From UBA6109 sp035366835 (lineage in GTDB: Bacteria > Desulfobacterota > Syntrophia > Syntrophales > UBA6109), in NCBI GenBank assembly GCA_035366835.1, contig DAOSIS010000019.1:1-64000 (forward strand): a DNA stretch of 64,000 bases, written 5' to 3'. Positions 1-12,190 of the stretch are shown here, one piece after another. The first letter of the stretch is position 1, and the number at the start of each line of letters is the position of its first letter. Under the pieces are notes generated by a model that saw nothing but the letters and a program-made list of their open reading frames with translations, searched no databases and was not told the DNA's origin. Position numbers and translations under genes: made by a program.

Positions 1-37
1 CCACCATCCTCAAAGATGTGCGTTTTTCAACGGCCTG

Positions 38-1921
38 CTAGGCGGGCATGTCTCCCTTGGGAAGGGTAAAAGAAACCGTCGCCCCTTCATCGACCCTTCC
101 CTCGGCCCAGACGCGGCCGCCGTGCCGCTGAACGATACGCTGGACGATGGCGAGGCCGATGCCGGTCCCTTCGTATAGGTCGGGGTTGAGCCTCTCGAAT
201 ACTTGGAAGAGCTTGCCGTAGTAGGCCATGTCGAACCCGATGCCGTTGTCCCGTATGGAGTAGGCGACGTCGCGGCCGGCGCAGTGGTCCGTCATCTCGA
301 TGACAGCAGGTTTCCGGTCGCGCGTAAACTTGACCGCGTTTTCGAGAAGGTTGACGACCACCTGACGGATGAGGGCGGGGTCGCCGTATCCCGGGAGCGT
401 GACGGCATTCCGGAACTCGATCTCGCGATTTGCATTGGCCGTCCGTATCTCCGCCCAGACCTCGTCGATCAGGGCCGCCATGTTGAATGCCGCCCGGTCC
501 ATCTGCTTGCGGCTGGACCGTGAGAACGAAAGAAGGTCTTCGATCAGACACCCCATCGTCCGGACATTGTCGCGGATGACGTTGAGTCTTCTTTCCGAGT
601 CCTCGTCGAGTTGTCCTCCGTGCCTCTTCAGGAGCGACCGGGAAAAGCCGTCGATCGCCCGGAGCGGTGCCTTGAGGTCATGGGAAACGGAGTAGCTGAA
701 CCTCTCCAGCTCCTCGATCGTCTCTTCGAGCTGTTCCGTCCGCTTCTTCACCTCGTCCTGTGCCTGCTTCCTGCGGGTGATATTCCGGGCGGTTGCCAGG
801 ATGCGCACGGTCTCGCCGCCGGCATTGCGGATCGGAGAAACGATGACGCTCCACCACTGCGGCTCGCCGTCGAAGGACGAGCGGTAGCCGTCGAAGGACC
901 CCACCGACCCCCGCGCAGCGTTCGCAATGACATCGAGAGCGGTACGGCGATCCTCTCCCTCCCAGAAGTCCCCGAAGGGAACATTCCGGAACGACCCCTC
1001 ATCGGTGATCTTCAGCAGGGCCTGTCCGGCCCTGTTCATGAACTGCACGCGGCCTTCCAGGTCGAGGATGGCGATGCAGTCGCGGCTGTTTTCCACGATG
1101 CTCTCGTTGAATTCGTTGAGCTCACGGAGGGCCTCTTCACTTCTCTTCAGGTTGCGGAAGAGAAGGCGGTGGGGTGCCACGATGCCGGTCTGAATGACGG
1201 CCCGGTAGAGCAGGGAGAAGGAGATGATGAGGAGAAAGTGCCCCAGCGCGTTGGAGATGCCGTAGACGTCCACGTAGAGGGTGAACAGGGCGCCCGCGGG
1301 GATCATCACCGCATAGGACGAGACGATCAGGGCGAACACGCCGCGGTCGAACATCTCTTTCCTCCGGTGGAGGATGACGATGGCGACGACGATGATGGCC
1401 GAGGCGACATATTCGCTGACCTTCTTGAAAGGGGTCAGGCCGGACCCGTCGACGTAGCAGTCGGGAAAAATGTCCCATGCGAAGATGCTCAGGAGTGTGA
1501 GCGCGGTAATCACGGCATAGGCGGCGATGACGGGGAAAGGCCGAAACCGCCGGTTCAGGAAGAAAAGGGCGATCAAGAAAGAGAGGCTCTGCAGGTACCG
1601 GAATGCGATCCACAGCTGCGTCGGCGGGTTTGAAGAGAAACCCGTGAGGACGGACATCCCCCGATAGGAAAGCAGATGAACGACGAGAATGAACCCCAGA
1701 AAGACATTGGCGATGCCGAGAAACAGGAAATAGTGGATATCCGAATAGCGGCGGGCGTTCCAGGCGACGATGAAGGTTCCGAAACAAACGACGGCGACGA
1801 AGAGATCCGACAGGGAGTGGAAGAGGAGGTAGTTGTACCGTTTGACAATGAAGAGTCCCGTGAAGAGCAGCAGGAAGAAAAGGACGGTTCTCGCGGTGGC
1901 GGAATCCAGGGCCTTGATCAT
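38..1921 (-). CDS. MASE3-PAS sensor histidine kinase
   Basis: This is a membrane-bound sensor kinase of 627 residues. The N-terminal ~240 residues form a run of hydrophobic helices matching a MASE3-type membrane sensor. A PAS domain (about 265-385) follows, then a HisKA dimerisation helix with the phospho-acceptor His414 in SVSHDLKAPLR, and a HATPase_c domain with N-box NLLENAVKF, G1 DNGIGF and G2 GTGIGLAIVQ. It should autophosphorylate on His414 in response to an unknown ligand or redox cue and pass the phosphate to a response regulator. No regulator gene lies beside it here, so it looks like an orphan kinase. The start at 1921 has only a weak Shine-Dalgarno sequence. The domain call is firm; the signal and partner are unknown. 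Confidence 0.9.
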   Translation of the reverse strand: MIKALDSATARTVLFFLLLFTGLFIVKRYNYLLFHSLSDLFVAVVCFGTFIVAWNARRYSDIHYFLFLGIANVFLGFILVVHLLSYRGMSVLTGFSSNPPTQLWIAFRYLQSLSFLIALFFLNRRFRPFPVIAAYAVITALTLLSIFAWDIFPDCYVDGSGLTPFKKVSEYVASAIIVVAIVILHRRKEMFDRGVFALIVSSYAVMIPAGALFTLYVDVYGISNALGHFLLIISFSLLYRAVIQTGIVAPHRLLFRNLKRSEEALRELNEFNESIVENSRDCIAILDLEGRVQFMNRAGQALLKITDEGSFRNVPFGDFWEGEDRRTALDVIANAARGSVGSFDGYRSSFDGEPQWWSVIVSPIRNAGGETVRILATARNITRRKQAQDEVKKRTEQLEETIEELERFSYSVSHDLKAPLRAIDGFSRSLLKRHGGQLDEDSERRLNVIRDNVRTMGCLIEDLLSFSRSSRKQMDRAAFNMAALIDEVWAEIRTANANREIEFRNAVTLPGYGDPALIRQVVVNLLENAVKFTRDRKPAVIEMTDHCAGRDVAYSIRDNGIGFDMAYYGKLFQVFERLNPDLYEGTGIGLAIVQRIVQRHGGRVWAEGRVDEGATVSFTLPKGDMPA

Positions 1922-2124
1922 GTCAAACCTGATGCAAATTCAGTCCGGACGCGAATCGGGCGAGGACTCATCTTCGCGACAGCTGCCGCTGCTGTCCGTC
2001 GCACGAGGGGGCGAATCCCCTGTGCAATGTCAACACCGTATGGCCGGCCGGTTGCCGAAGGAGCGCAACGGACGCCAACCGCGAGGATCAACGCCCGCTG
2101 CACGTATCGTTGAAGAAAGACGTT

Positions 2125-2598
2125 CTATGAGACGGGGACCACGAGCACCGGCTTCTTCGCGTGGCGGAGGACCCGTTCCGCGACGCGTCCCAGGAGGGCG
2201 TGGGCCAGCATTCCCTTGCCGTGCGATCCCATGACGATCATGTCGCAGGCATACTTGTCGGCCTTGTTGAGGATCTCCTCGAAGGGATGCCCGATGACGA
2301 CCTCGACGGATTCCACCAGGTTTACGCACGTGGGGTCCTTGAATTCCGTGATGCACATCCTTTCGATGCGGTCCTTGATCAGCTGGCGGCCCTGAGTTTC
2401 GAAATCTTTGTAGTGCTTCTCGATGATCTCCGGGGCCATCACGGGGAGGATGTTCACGTTCTGCAATTCTTCGATCACGTGCAGGATGACGATCTTCGCG
2501 TCCAGAGCCTTCGCCAGCTTCACCGCATACACATAGGCCTTCGGCGATGTGAGGGACAGGTCCGTCGCATACAGTATCCGCTTGATGTTTACGGGCAT
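2125..2598 (-). CDS. Universal stress protein (UspA family)
   Basis: A single-domain cytoplasmic Usp of 157 residues, the usual family length. The Rossmann-like start KRILYATDLSLTS and the C-terminal nucleotide-binding loop GSHGKGMLAHALLGRVAERV are clear. The ATP-binding signature normally reads G-x2-G-x9-G-S/T; here the last S/T is Arg, so ATP binding may be altered. Proteins of this family accumulate in stress and growth arrest, but the exact function of this one cannot be read from sequence. It is monocistronic, with a good sigma-70-like promoter just upstream. Confidence 0.9.
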   Translation of the reverse strand: MPVNIKRILYATDLSLTSPKAYVYAVKLAKALDAKIVILHVIEELQNVNILPVMAPEIIEKHYKDFETQGRQLIKDRIERMCITEFKDPTCVNLVESVEVVIGHPFEEILNKADKYACDMIVMGSHGKGMLAHALLGRVAERVLRHAKKPVLVVPVS

Positions 2599-2642
2599 GA
2601 TGGCGCTCCTCTCTTCCGTTCGAATTTCACAACTTTAGGATT

Positions 2643-2671
2643 TCTATAGCAGATCGCGGCGAACCATTCAA
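2643..2671 (-). promoter_or_regulatory. Sigma-70-like promoter for the universal stress gene
   Basis: On the minus strand a TTGAAT -35 box (2666-2671) and a TATAGA -10 box (2643-2648) are separated by exactly 17 bp. The start codon of the universal stress gene lies about 45 nt downstream. Confidence 0.45.
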
Positions 2672-2737
2672 GGCGGAAAACTCTTTCCCAGAGGAAACGA
2701 CGGGGAAAAGCACCCGATCCTCGCGGTCGGAAGGGCC

Positions 2738-5955
<3,218 letters not shown>

Positions 5956-5959
<4 letters not shown>

Positions 5960-7047
5960 CTGGCTGTCCCCCCGGCGATCTGACCGCCGTCCATGGCTTT
6001 TTCCAGCCCGGCTGTGAGAATCCGTTCCCCTGCGTCGAGTCCCGAGAGGATCTCGACGCCGCCCGGGTAGACTTTTCCCGTCCGGACGAGGCGATACGTG
6101 ACGACCCCGCGATCGTCCACCGCGTAGAGCCCCGTGAGCTGGCCTTTTTCGACGACCGCCCCTTCGGGGACAAGGATCGAATCCCGTTCGCCGCGGGGCA
6201 GGCGCACCCGCGCGTACAGGCCGCTCCGGAGCCCCGTCGCCGAAAGGGCGGCCTTCACGATGAAGGTCCGGTTCGACGGGTCGACGGCCGGAACGATCTC
6301 AAAGACTTTCCCGCTTGCGTTCAGGCCGAGACTTTCGACGGTGACGGTTGCAGCCGTTCCGATCCGAATCCTTCCGGACATCGCCTCGTCCAGCGCCGCC
6401 TCCACGTAGAAGCCGCCGTCGCCTTCGATCGTGAAAAGCGGCACGCCCGGGATCGCCATGTTTCCGGGGTCGACGCGCTTGTCCGTCACAATACCCGCCG
6501 CATGTGCGGCGATGCGCGAAAAACCCAGGCGGATGCGGGCCTCCTCGAGACCGGCTTGGGCCTGTTCGTAATTCGCATCGGCCAGCTTCTTCTGCGTCTC
6601 GATCCGGTCGATCTCCTGCCTTGCCAGGGCCTTCTCGTCATAGAGCCTTCGGTAACGCTGGTAGGTGAGGGCGGCCATGAGGCGATTCTGCTTTGCCGCC
6701 TCCAGGGCCTGCTCTGCGGCGCGCACGACCTGCTGAGCATCGCGGTCGTCGATCGTTGCGAGAAGCTGTCCCGCCCGCACCCGGTCGCCGGTCCGGACGG
6801 CTACCGCCGTGATCGTGCCCATGACGCGGCTCGCGACGACGGTTGCGGTACGCGCCTTGACGGTCCCCGATGCCTCGTGGAAGTCCTGCACCCTGGAGCG
6901 GACCACCTCCGTGACGGTCACGCCGCTGATCAAGGGCCGCTTCATCTCCGTCGTGCCGCGATCGGCCTTGTCGCCGCAGCCGGTCAGCGGCTGGAGGACC
7001 AGCAAAACCAGCAAGGCTGCATGTCGGGTCATCGCTGTCGTCGTCAT
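5956..7047 (-). CDS. RND efflux periplasmic adaptor lipoprotein
   Basis: A membrane-fusion protein of 363 residues that links the inner-membrane pump to the outer-membrane channel. It has a lipoprotein signal with lipobox LTGC, so Cys24 is the likely lipidated residue. A lipoyl/barrel-sandwich hybrid half (VVASRVMGTITAVAVRTGDRV), a coiled-coil hairpin rich in Ala/Gln/Glu (about 105-165) and the second lipoyl half follow, then a beta-barrel region. It overlaps both neighbours by 4 bp and is the middle gene of the efflux operon. Confidence 0.92.
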
Positions 7048-8423
7048 CGCTTCTTCTCCCGTGATGCGAGGCCGAGGTCTTCGAGAAGCGTCCCGCTCTC
7101 CAGACTGAGGTTGAGGATGGAGACGCGGTATTCGTTTTCCCTCGCCGCAAGGCCCGCCCTCGCCCGGTCGAGAACCACCTGGGCGTCCAGTATGTCGACG
7201 ATGGGCGAAAAGGAGTTCTCATAGCGCATCTGAACGAGCCGTTTTCCCTCCTCAGCCGTTTTCAGGGCCTCGCCGGCGAGTTCGAGATTGGCCTTTGCCT
7301 CCTCCATGCCGAGCCGCGCCTGATGAAGCCCGAACGCTACGGCCTTCTTCAGTCCGAGAAGATGCTCGCGGGCTTGCCTCGCCTGATGTCTTGCCTTCGA
7401 ACGCTCATGCTCGCGTTTGGTTCCGTCGAAAAGATTCCAGCGGAGAAAAGCCGAGACTTGCCAGCTGTCGCCTTCGCCCCCGAAGGGGCGGGAGGGGTCG
7501 TTCCACTGCCAGCCCCCTCCGACGCCCACGTAGGGCAGGTATTCGGTCTCCGAGAGGGCGATGTTCCTCTCGGCGTTCTCGTAACGCATTTCCATGGAGC
7601 GCAGATCGCCCCGCAACCGGAAAGACTCGTCGGCTTCGTGATCGGTCCTGGGCAAGAAGTCGGGGATCTCGCCGGCGGCATCCGCCGGTCCGTCAACGCC
7701 CATCAGAAGCCCGAGAACGTGACGGGCGAGGTCGTGGTTCTTGTCGGCCGTCACCTTGCGCTGTCTTGCCTCTGCGAGGGCGGTGCCGGCCCGCAGGGTG
7801 TCGGCGTACATGCCGAGGTCGGCCTCGTATCGCAAGGTCGCCGCCCGCTGGTGTTCCAGCGCGTCCTGGACGCCCCTCTCGGCGGCGCGGAGCTGGGCCT
7901 TCGCCGAGTGGACCATGAGCCAGGCCCGGCAGACCTTGAAGGCCATCTCCTCTTTCTTGCGCGCGAGCGCAATGCTTTCCGACTCGTACTCGCGCTTCGA
8001 GATGTCGAGGCCGATCCAGGCCTTCGGAACGAAAAGCGGCTGTTCCAGACCGAACTGGGTCTGATAGTCGTCGACGGGGCTGGGGTTGTTCAGGCTGTCG
8101 ATGGCAAAGTCCCGCTGCCGGAAAAGCCCCTGGTTGAGCTTGGCCATGAATGCATAGGTGGGGTTGTTTGTGCGCAGGTACCGCTCTTCGAAAAAGACCT
8201 TGGGCAGAAGATTGCTCCGGGCGATGCCGACGTCATCGTTCCTGGAGGCGACGGAATTTTCGGCGGCGCGGAGCTCGTTGTTGTTCTGCAGGGCGAACGC
8301 GACGGCGTCGGTGAGGGAAAGTGTCCGCTCTTGGGCGGCGGCCGGGCAGACCGCGAGAATCGCCAGAAGGGTGAAGGTCAAAAAGGACGGGCGCGGATGC
8401 AGCGCAAGGACCTTTCTCGACAT
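7044..8423 (-). CDS. TolC-family outer-membrane efflux protein
   Basis: First gene of the efflux operon, encoding a 459-residue outer-membrane channel. A signal peptide ending near PAAAQE precedes two repeated outer-membrane efflux domains. Each starts with the typical long helix (SLTDAVAFALQNNNELRAAE) and contains extensive alpha-helical coiled segments. It overlaps the adaptor gene by 4 bp. Together with the adaptor and permease it forms a complete tripartite pump. No dedicated regulator gene is adjacent. Confidence 0.92.
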   Translation of the reverse strand: MSRKVLALHPRPSFLTFTLLAILAVCPAAAQERTLSLTDAVAFALQNNNELRAAENSVASRNDDVGIARSNLLPKVFFEERYLRTNNPTYAFMAKLNQGLFRQRDFAIDSLNNPSPVDDYQTQFGLEQPLFVPKAWIGLDISKREYESESIALARKKEEMAFKVCRAWLMVHSAKAQLRAAERGVQDALEHQRAATLRYEADLGMYADTLRAGTALAEARQRKVTADKNHDLARHVLGLLMGVDGPADAAGEIPDFLPRTDHEADESFRLRGDLRSMEMRYENAERNIALSETEYLPYVGVGGGWQWNDPSRPFGGEGDSWQVSAFLRWNLFDGTKREHERSKARHQARQAREHLLGLKKAVAFGLHQARLGMEEAKANLELAGEALKTAEEGKRLVQMRYENSFSPIVDILDAQVVLDRARAGLAARENEYRVSILNLSLESGTLLEDLGLASREKKR

Positions 8424-9020
8424 GACACTCCTCCATAAGGCTTAAGATAACGCAAGAAGAGGCGCCTTTCTATCATCTTAAAACGAAGCTCCGTCTGAGA
8501 CATTTCGCGGCGAAAAATCAGGCTTTCCCTGATGAAACGGAAATCGTGGTTCTGCTAGCCTCAGAAGAAAGCGGGGGCTGGCGTTCCGCCGGGTGGCTCC
8601 TCGAGGTCCTGCCGCGATTTCTCCAGGCTTTCCGTGATCCGATGGCGCTTCTCCTTCGCGCGGGCGTTTTGCCTGCGTGGGGGAGGGGGATGGAAGATCC
8701 GGGAGGGGAGCGTCCGGAAGGCGATGGATAAAAATGTTCCCATGTTCCAAGATATTGGATACTTGTTAGCCGTTTCTTATCCGGGCGACGCACGGCATTA
8801 TAAGACGGAAAATGACAATTCCATCAGGAATATTCGCTTGTTGAGAACCAAAAACAGCGGCTGGCATGTCTGTTGCTCTCCCAGTGACCGGAAAGAGCGG
8901 AAGGGCTCCAGCCGGCGGACCACAGGGAAGGGTGCAACCCGACCTCCTGCCGTTCAATGAAAAGGGCTTGGGCAGGCAAGATCGGCGGGGTCGACGTTCA
9001 TTGATGGACAAGGAGACGAG
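8424..9020. other. Intergenic region upstream of the efflux operon and the envelope pair
   Basis: Nearly 600 bp between divergent units. Short open frames here have no recognisable protein features and I do not call them genes. Bases 8720-8880 are more AT-rich than the flanks and contain the sigma-54 promoter described separately. The left half should hold the promoter of the minus-strand efflux operon, but no convincing -35/-10 pair was seen. Confidence 0.5.
8862..8877 (+). promoter_or_regulatory. Sigma-54 (RpoN) promoter, near consensus
   Basis: TGGCATGTCTGTTGCT matches the -24/-12 consensus TGGCACG-N4-TTGCW at every defined base except one (T for C). The GG and GC elements have the correct 10-bp separation. 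Transcription would start near 8889, about 130 nt before the envelope gene at 9021. rpoN itself is in this window at 51341-52789. Confidence 0.6.
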
Positions 9021-9638
9021 ATGAAGATCTGGGGATATCAGGCGGCAAAGGGCCGGTCTCACGGCAAGAAGCGCGTCGGGAGGCACCTCGTCGCGGCGTT
9101 TCTGATCGTTGCGGCGCTCCCGGTGCTGTCGGGGTGTTACGCTCACCGCGACCCTTATGGTCCCGCTCCGCAGGCGACTGTCGCACCGCGGGAACCCATC
9201 ACGCAGGTCTATTTTTACCCGAAATCCGGACAAACGCCCGAGCAGCAGTCCCGCGACCACTACGATTGCTACAATTGGGCCGTGAAACAGACCGGCTTCG
9301 ACCCCGGGCAGTCGGCGATTCCGACGGATCAGCGTGTCCGGGTGGTGCCGATGCCGCCGCCGGGGCACGACACCGTCACCTTCGCGATCGCCGGCGCCGT
9401 CCTGGGCGCGCTGATCGGCGGACCGAGGCACGCCGGCGGAGGGGCCGTGATCGGGGCCACCGGTGGCGTGATGGCCGGCGCCGCGTCCGATGCGGCGCGG
9501 GCGGAAGCGGCGAGGCAGCAGGACGAGGCCTATGCCGCAGAGGCGGCCGCGCGCCAGGCAGAGCTCGACCAGAAGGCCTTGGGTTTCAGACGGGCCATGG
9601 GCGCCTGTCTCGAAGGCCGCGGCTACAGCGTGCGGTAG
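9021..9638 (+). CDS. Glycine-zipper outer-membrane lipoprotein with shared C-terminal module
   Basis: A 205-residue lipoprotein: a positively charged N-terminus, a hydrophobic stretch and lipobox LSGC give lipidated Cys39. A Gly/Ala-rich zipper follows (AGAVLGALIGG ... GATGGVMAGAASDAA, about 130-160), of the kind that packs against membranes. Flanking it are blocks shared with the next gene: a Gln/Tyr/Cys stretch ending WAVKQTGFDP, and the C-terminus RRAMGACLEGRGYSVR. Each block carries a conserved Cys that could form a disulfide. The molecular function is unknown. It is probably expressed from the sigma-54 promoter at 8862. Confidence 0.75.
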   Translation: MKIWGYQAAKGRSHGKKRVGRHLVAAFLIVAALPVLSGCYAHRDPYGPAPQATVAPREPITQVYFYPKSGQTPEQQSRDHYDCYNWAVKQTGFDPGQSAIPTDQRVRVVPMPPPGHDTVTFAIAGAVLGALIGGPRHAGGGAVIGATGGVMAGAASDAARAEAARQQDEAYAAEAAARQAELDQKALGFRRAMGACLEGRGYSVR

Positions 9639-9686
9639 AAGCATTGCGGATTTCCTTTCCGAAAGAAGCAGGTGGAGGATCGAGCT

Positions 9687-10361
9687 ATGACAAATGTTCA
9701 CAAATCCAACCGGTATTTTGTGTGGATGGTGATGCTGTCCCTGTTGACGGGGCTCGTCGTACTCGGGCTGGCGCAGTCGGCGCAGGCCGACAGCCGCAAG
9801 CCGGGCCATCGCGAATTCCGGGATTCGCGCTACCATCACAACCGGTCCTATCCGCCGCGCGGCTACGTGACCCGGGTCTTGCCGCGCGACCGGCGCATCA
9901 TCGTTCACGGCGGCTCGCGCTACTATTTTTCCGGCGGAGTCTGGTATCGGCCGCACGGGTCCCGCTTCACCGTGATTCTGCCGCCGGTGGGCCTGTACGT
10001 TCCGGTCCTGCCGCCGTACTACACGACGATCTGGATCGGCGGCGTGCCGTACTATTACGCCAACGAGATCTACTATGCCCACAGCGGGGCCGGCTACGTC
10101 GTCGTCGACCCGCCCACGGGCGACGTCAGTCAGGCGCCGCCGCCGGCGGAGCAGATGTTCGTCTACCCGCGCCTCGGCCAGAGCGAGAAGCAGCAGGCGG
10201 ACGACCGCTACGAATGCCACCGCTGGGCGGTGGATCAGACGGGCTTCGATCCGACGCAGCCGTCCGGCACGACGCCGGAAGGGGCGAGGGCGGAGAAGCG
10301 TGCCGACTACCAGAGGGCCATGGGCGCCTGCCTCGACGGACGCGGCTACACGGTGAAATAG
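9687..10361 (+). CDS. DUF6515-type secreted envelope protein, partner of the preceding lipoprotein
   Basis: An exported protein of about 224 residues. The ATG at 9687 is preferred to the in-frame GTG at 9672 because GGTGGAGG (9671-9678) sits at ideal spacing. A signal peptide ends near SAQADS. The body is rich in Tyr, Pro and Gly and resembles DUF6515 (repeated YYY/GGVWYRP segments and LPPYYTTIWIGGVPYYYAN). The C-terminal ~70 residues repeat the module of the upstream lipoprotein (WAVDQTGFDP, RAMGACLDGRGYTVK). The pair is probably co-transcribed and may act on the same envelope structure; function is unknown. Confidence 0.75.
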   Translation: MTNVHKSNRYFVWMVMLSLLTGLVVLGLAQSAQADSRKPGHREFRDSRYHHNRSYPPRGYVTRVLPRDRRIIVHGGSRYYFSGGVWYRPHGSRFTVILPPVGLYVPVLPPYYTTIWIGGVPYYYANEIYYAHSGAGYVVVDPPTGDVSQAPPPAEQMFVYPRLGQSEKQQADDRYECHRWAVDQTGFDPTQPSGTTPEGARAEKRADYQRAMGACLDGRGYTVK

Positions 10362-10445
10362 CCGGAGAGCACGGCTTTGAAAGGGTTCGCCGACGGATGG
10401 CCTCCAGTTCGTCCGGCGGCGGACCCGCGCCGGCTTCGGCAGGGC

Positions 10446-11369
10446 CTACGCGCTGTCGTCTTTGCGGGAGCTCAGCATGCAGAAGGCGATGGACGTCGCC
10501 AGAATCGCCGCGATGAGCCCCAGGGCGATGCCGATCGGGACCTTGTAGAAGGCGCTGGCGATCATCTTTGCGCCGAGGAAGACGAGGACGACGGAGAGTC
10601 CGTAGTGGAGGGACTGGCACAGGCGCATCATCCCGGCCAGGGCGAAGTACAGCGCCCGCAGTCCCAGGATGGCGAATACATTCGACGTGTAGGCGATGAA
10701 GGGGTCCAGCGTCACGGAGAAGACGGCCGGAATCGAGTCCACGGCAAAGACGATGTCCGTCGTTTCGACCACGAGCAGTACGACGAAGAGGGGCGTTGCC
10801 TGAAGGCGCCCGGCCTGCTTTACGAAGAAGCTTCCTCCCTCGTACGAGGCGGTGACGGGCATCACCCGGCGGAGGAGCTTCAGCACGGGATTCTTTTCCG
10901 GGTGGATCTCCGTGTCCTTTTCCACGACCATCCGGACGCCGGTCAGGACGAGGAACGCCCCGAAGACATAGATGATCCAGTGGAAATGCTGGATCAGCGC
11001 GACGCCGGCTGCGATGAAGAACGCCCGCATGATCAGGGCGCCGAGGATCCCCCAGTAGAGGACCTTGTACTCATAAGCGGGAGGGACGGCGAAATAGGAG
11101 AAGACGAGCAGGAAAACGAAGAGATTGTCCATGCTGAGCGTCCGCTCGATCAGATAGCCCGCCAGGTATTCCAGCGCCGCGTCGCGACCGCGGTAGAAAT
11201 AGACGAACAGAGCGAACAGAAGGGCCAGGACGGTCCAGACGATGCTCCAGACGACCGCTTCTTTGATCCTGATCACGTGGGCCTTGCGGTGGAAGACGCC
11301 GAGGTCCAGGGCCAGCATCAGGAGAACGAAGGCATTGAAGAGAATCCACGGAAGAATCCGTTCCGACAT
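10446..11369 (-). CDS. TerC/Alx family membrane protein
   Basis: An integral membrane protein of 307 residues with about nine hydrophobic helices. It carries the two hallmark acidic membrane motifs of TerC/Alx, SMDNLFVFLLVFSYF and TTDIVFAVDSIPAVF. Members of this family are linked to tellurite resistance, alkaline response and manganese export or metal handling during secretion. It lies convergent to the envelope pair and 18 bp downstream of a small PGPGW protein on the same strand. Confidence 0.9.
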   Translation of the reverse strand: MSERILPWILFNAFVLLMLALDLGVFHRKAHVIRIKEAVVWSIVWTVLALLFALFVYFYRGRDAALEYLAGYLIERTLSMDNLFVFLLVFSYFAVPPAYEYKVLYWGILGALIMRAFFIAAGVALIQHFHWIIYVFGAFLVLTGVRMVVEKDTEIHPEKNPVLKLLRRVMPVTASYEGGSFFVKQAGRLQATPLFVVLLVVETTDIVFAVDSIPAVFSVTLDPFIAYTSNVFAILGLRALYFALAGMMRLCQSLHYGLSVVLVFLGAKMIASAFYKVPIGIALGLIAAILATSIAFCMLSSRKDDSA

Positions 11370-11387
11370 AGCCTACCTCGTATCGCG

Positions 11388-11603
11388 CTAACAGGATTTC
11401 TTCTGCTGCGTGTCGAATCTGCGCTTGAGTTTCTTCATCCATATCTTCGCCCAGACGAATTCGCTTGCCAGGACCGCCAGCCCCAGAGGAATGACGAGAA
11501 TTGCCGGCCCGGGGAGCAGGATCATGGCGACACCGATCAGGAGCAGGGTGAACCCGATGATCGCGACGAGGATCTTCCTGATGCGGCGGATCGCCTCTTC
11601 CAT
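11388..11603 (-). CDS. Small PGPGW-type transmembrane protein
   Basis: A 71-residue membrane protein with two hydrophobic segments around the motif LLPGPAILVIPLGLAVLA, matching the PGPGW family. The open frame extends upstream to 11723, but those 40 residues are Pro/Arg-rich and unlike the family, so I place the start at ATG 11603. A C-terminal Lys/Arg/Gln tail ends in Cys. It is likely co-transcribed with terC. The function of the family is unknown. Confidence 0.7.
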   Translation of the reverse strand: MEEAIRRIRKILVAIIGFTLLLIGVAMILLPGPAILVIPLGLAVLASEFVWAKIWMKKLKRRFDTQQKKSC

Positions 11604-11835
11604 CTTCTGCACCCCGTGTCCGGGCCGCGCAGGCAGGGGAGCGGGAGGCCCGGAAATCCGGCATTTTCCTACGACGACAGCCCTTTCATAGAACCCTTTG
11701 GCTCTTCCGACCATTGGGGGCACCCTGATTTTCCTGTTCGAAATGTCTTAGACGGATTCGCAGGCCGACGTTGCCCGCTGGGATGGAACGTCAGCGCGGG
11801 TGAGCGGAAATACGGGAAAGGGCGGACAGGAGAAA

Positions 11836-11858
11836 GGGGCTCCAGGATCTGGAGCCCC
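11836..11858 (-). terminator. Terminator of the displaced tRNA-Arg 3' half
   Basis: A perfect 9-bp stem (GGGGCTCCA/TGGAGCCCC) with a 5-nt loop, followed on the minus strand by TTTCTCC. It sits 6 nt beyond the tRNA 3' half copy. A terminator with the same stem but a different loop follows the intact tRNA at 14914-14936, so this is probably the native chromosomal copy. Confidence 0.7.
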
Positions 11859-11864
11859 TGCATA

Positions 11865-11913
11865 TCTGGTGGGCGATGCGCGAATCGAACGCGCGGCCTT
11901 TGGTTCCGGAGAC
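11865..11913 (-). repeat. tRNA-Arg 3'-half copy, left attachment repeat
   Basis: 49 bp identical to the 3' half of the intact tRNA-Arg (14943-14991), including the encoded CCA. Identity stops exactly after the anticodon-loop core TCCGGAGAC (11905-11913). The sequence beyond is unrelated to the tRNA 5' half, so this copy cannot make a tRNA. It marks the left junction of inserted DNA. Confidence 0.9.
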
Positions 11914-12133
11914 GGTCGTTCTGGAGAAGACACGCGATGAAATAAAATACGCGATCCAGTACTGTGATGACGTAACCAATAGTGGTATCAGCGACTACGG
12001 TCTCTATTTCAATTTCCTTGAGAAGCACGTTCGGTATGTTCGAAACTCCGCTTTGAAATCGCACTGTCCACCCCCTCCGCGGGTATTGCAGATCTTTAAC
12101 CCCCGGAGGGTTGGGCGCAGCCGCATCTCCGCC

Positions 12134-12161
12134 TTGCCCTCCGGGCCGCGTTTGATATATA
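12134..12161 (+). promoter_or_regulatory. Sigma-70-like promoter of the caspase-domain gene
   Basis: TTGCCC (12134-12139) and TATATA (12156-12161) are separated by 16 bp. A purine-rich ribosome-binding run (AAGGGGGGG) stands before the ATG at 12191. Confidence 0.45.
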
Positions 12162-12190
12162 AGGGATCATCCTTTTAAGGGGGGGCCTAC

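Noticed and set aside
8478..8960. Short open frames on both strands between the efflux operon and the envelope pair
   Set aside because: No ribosome sites, Arg/Pro-rich products and no family features.
11867..11913. A second functional tRNA-Arg gene
   Set aside because: Only the 3' half is present; sequence upstream of the anticodon loop cannot form the D-arm or acceptor stem.
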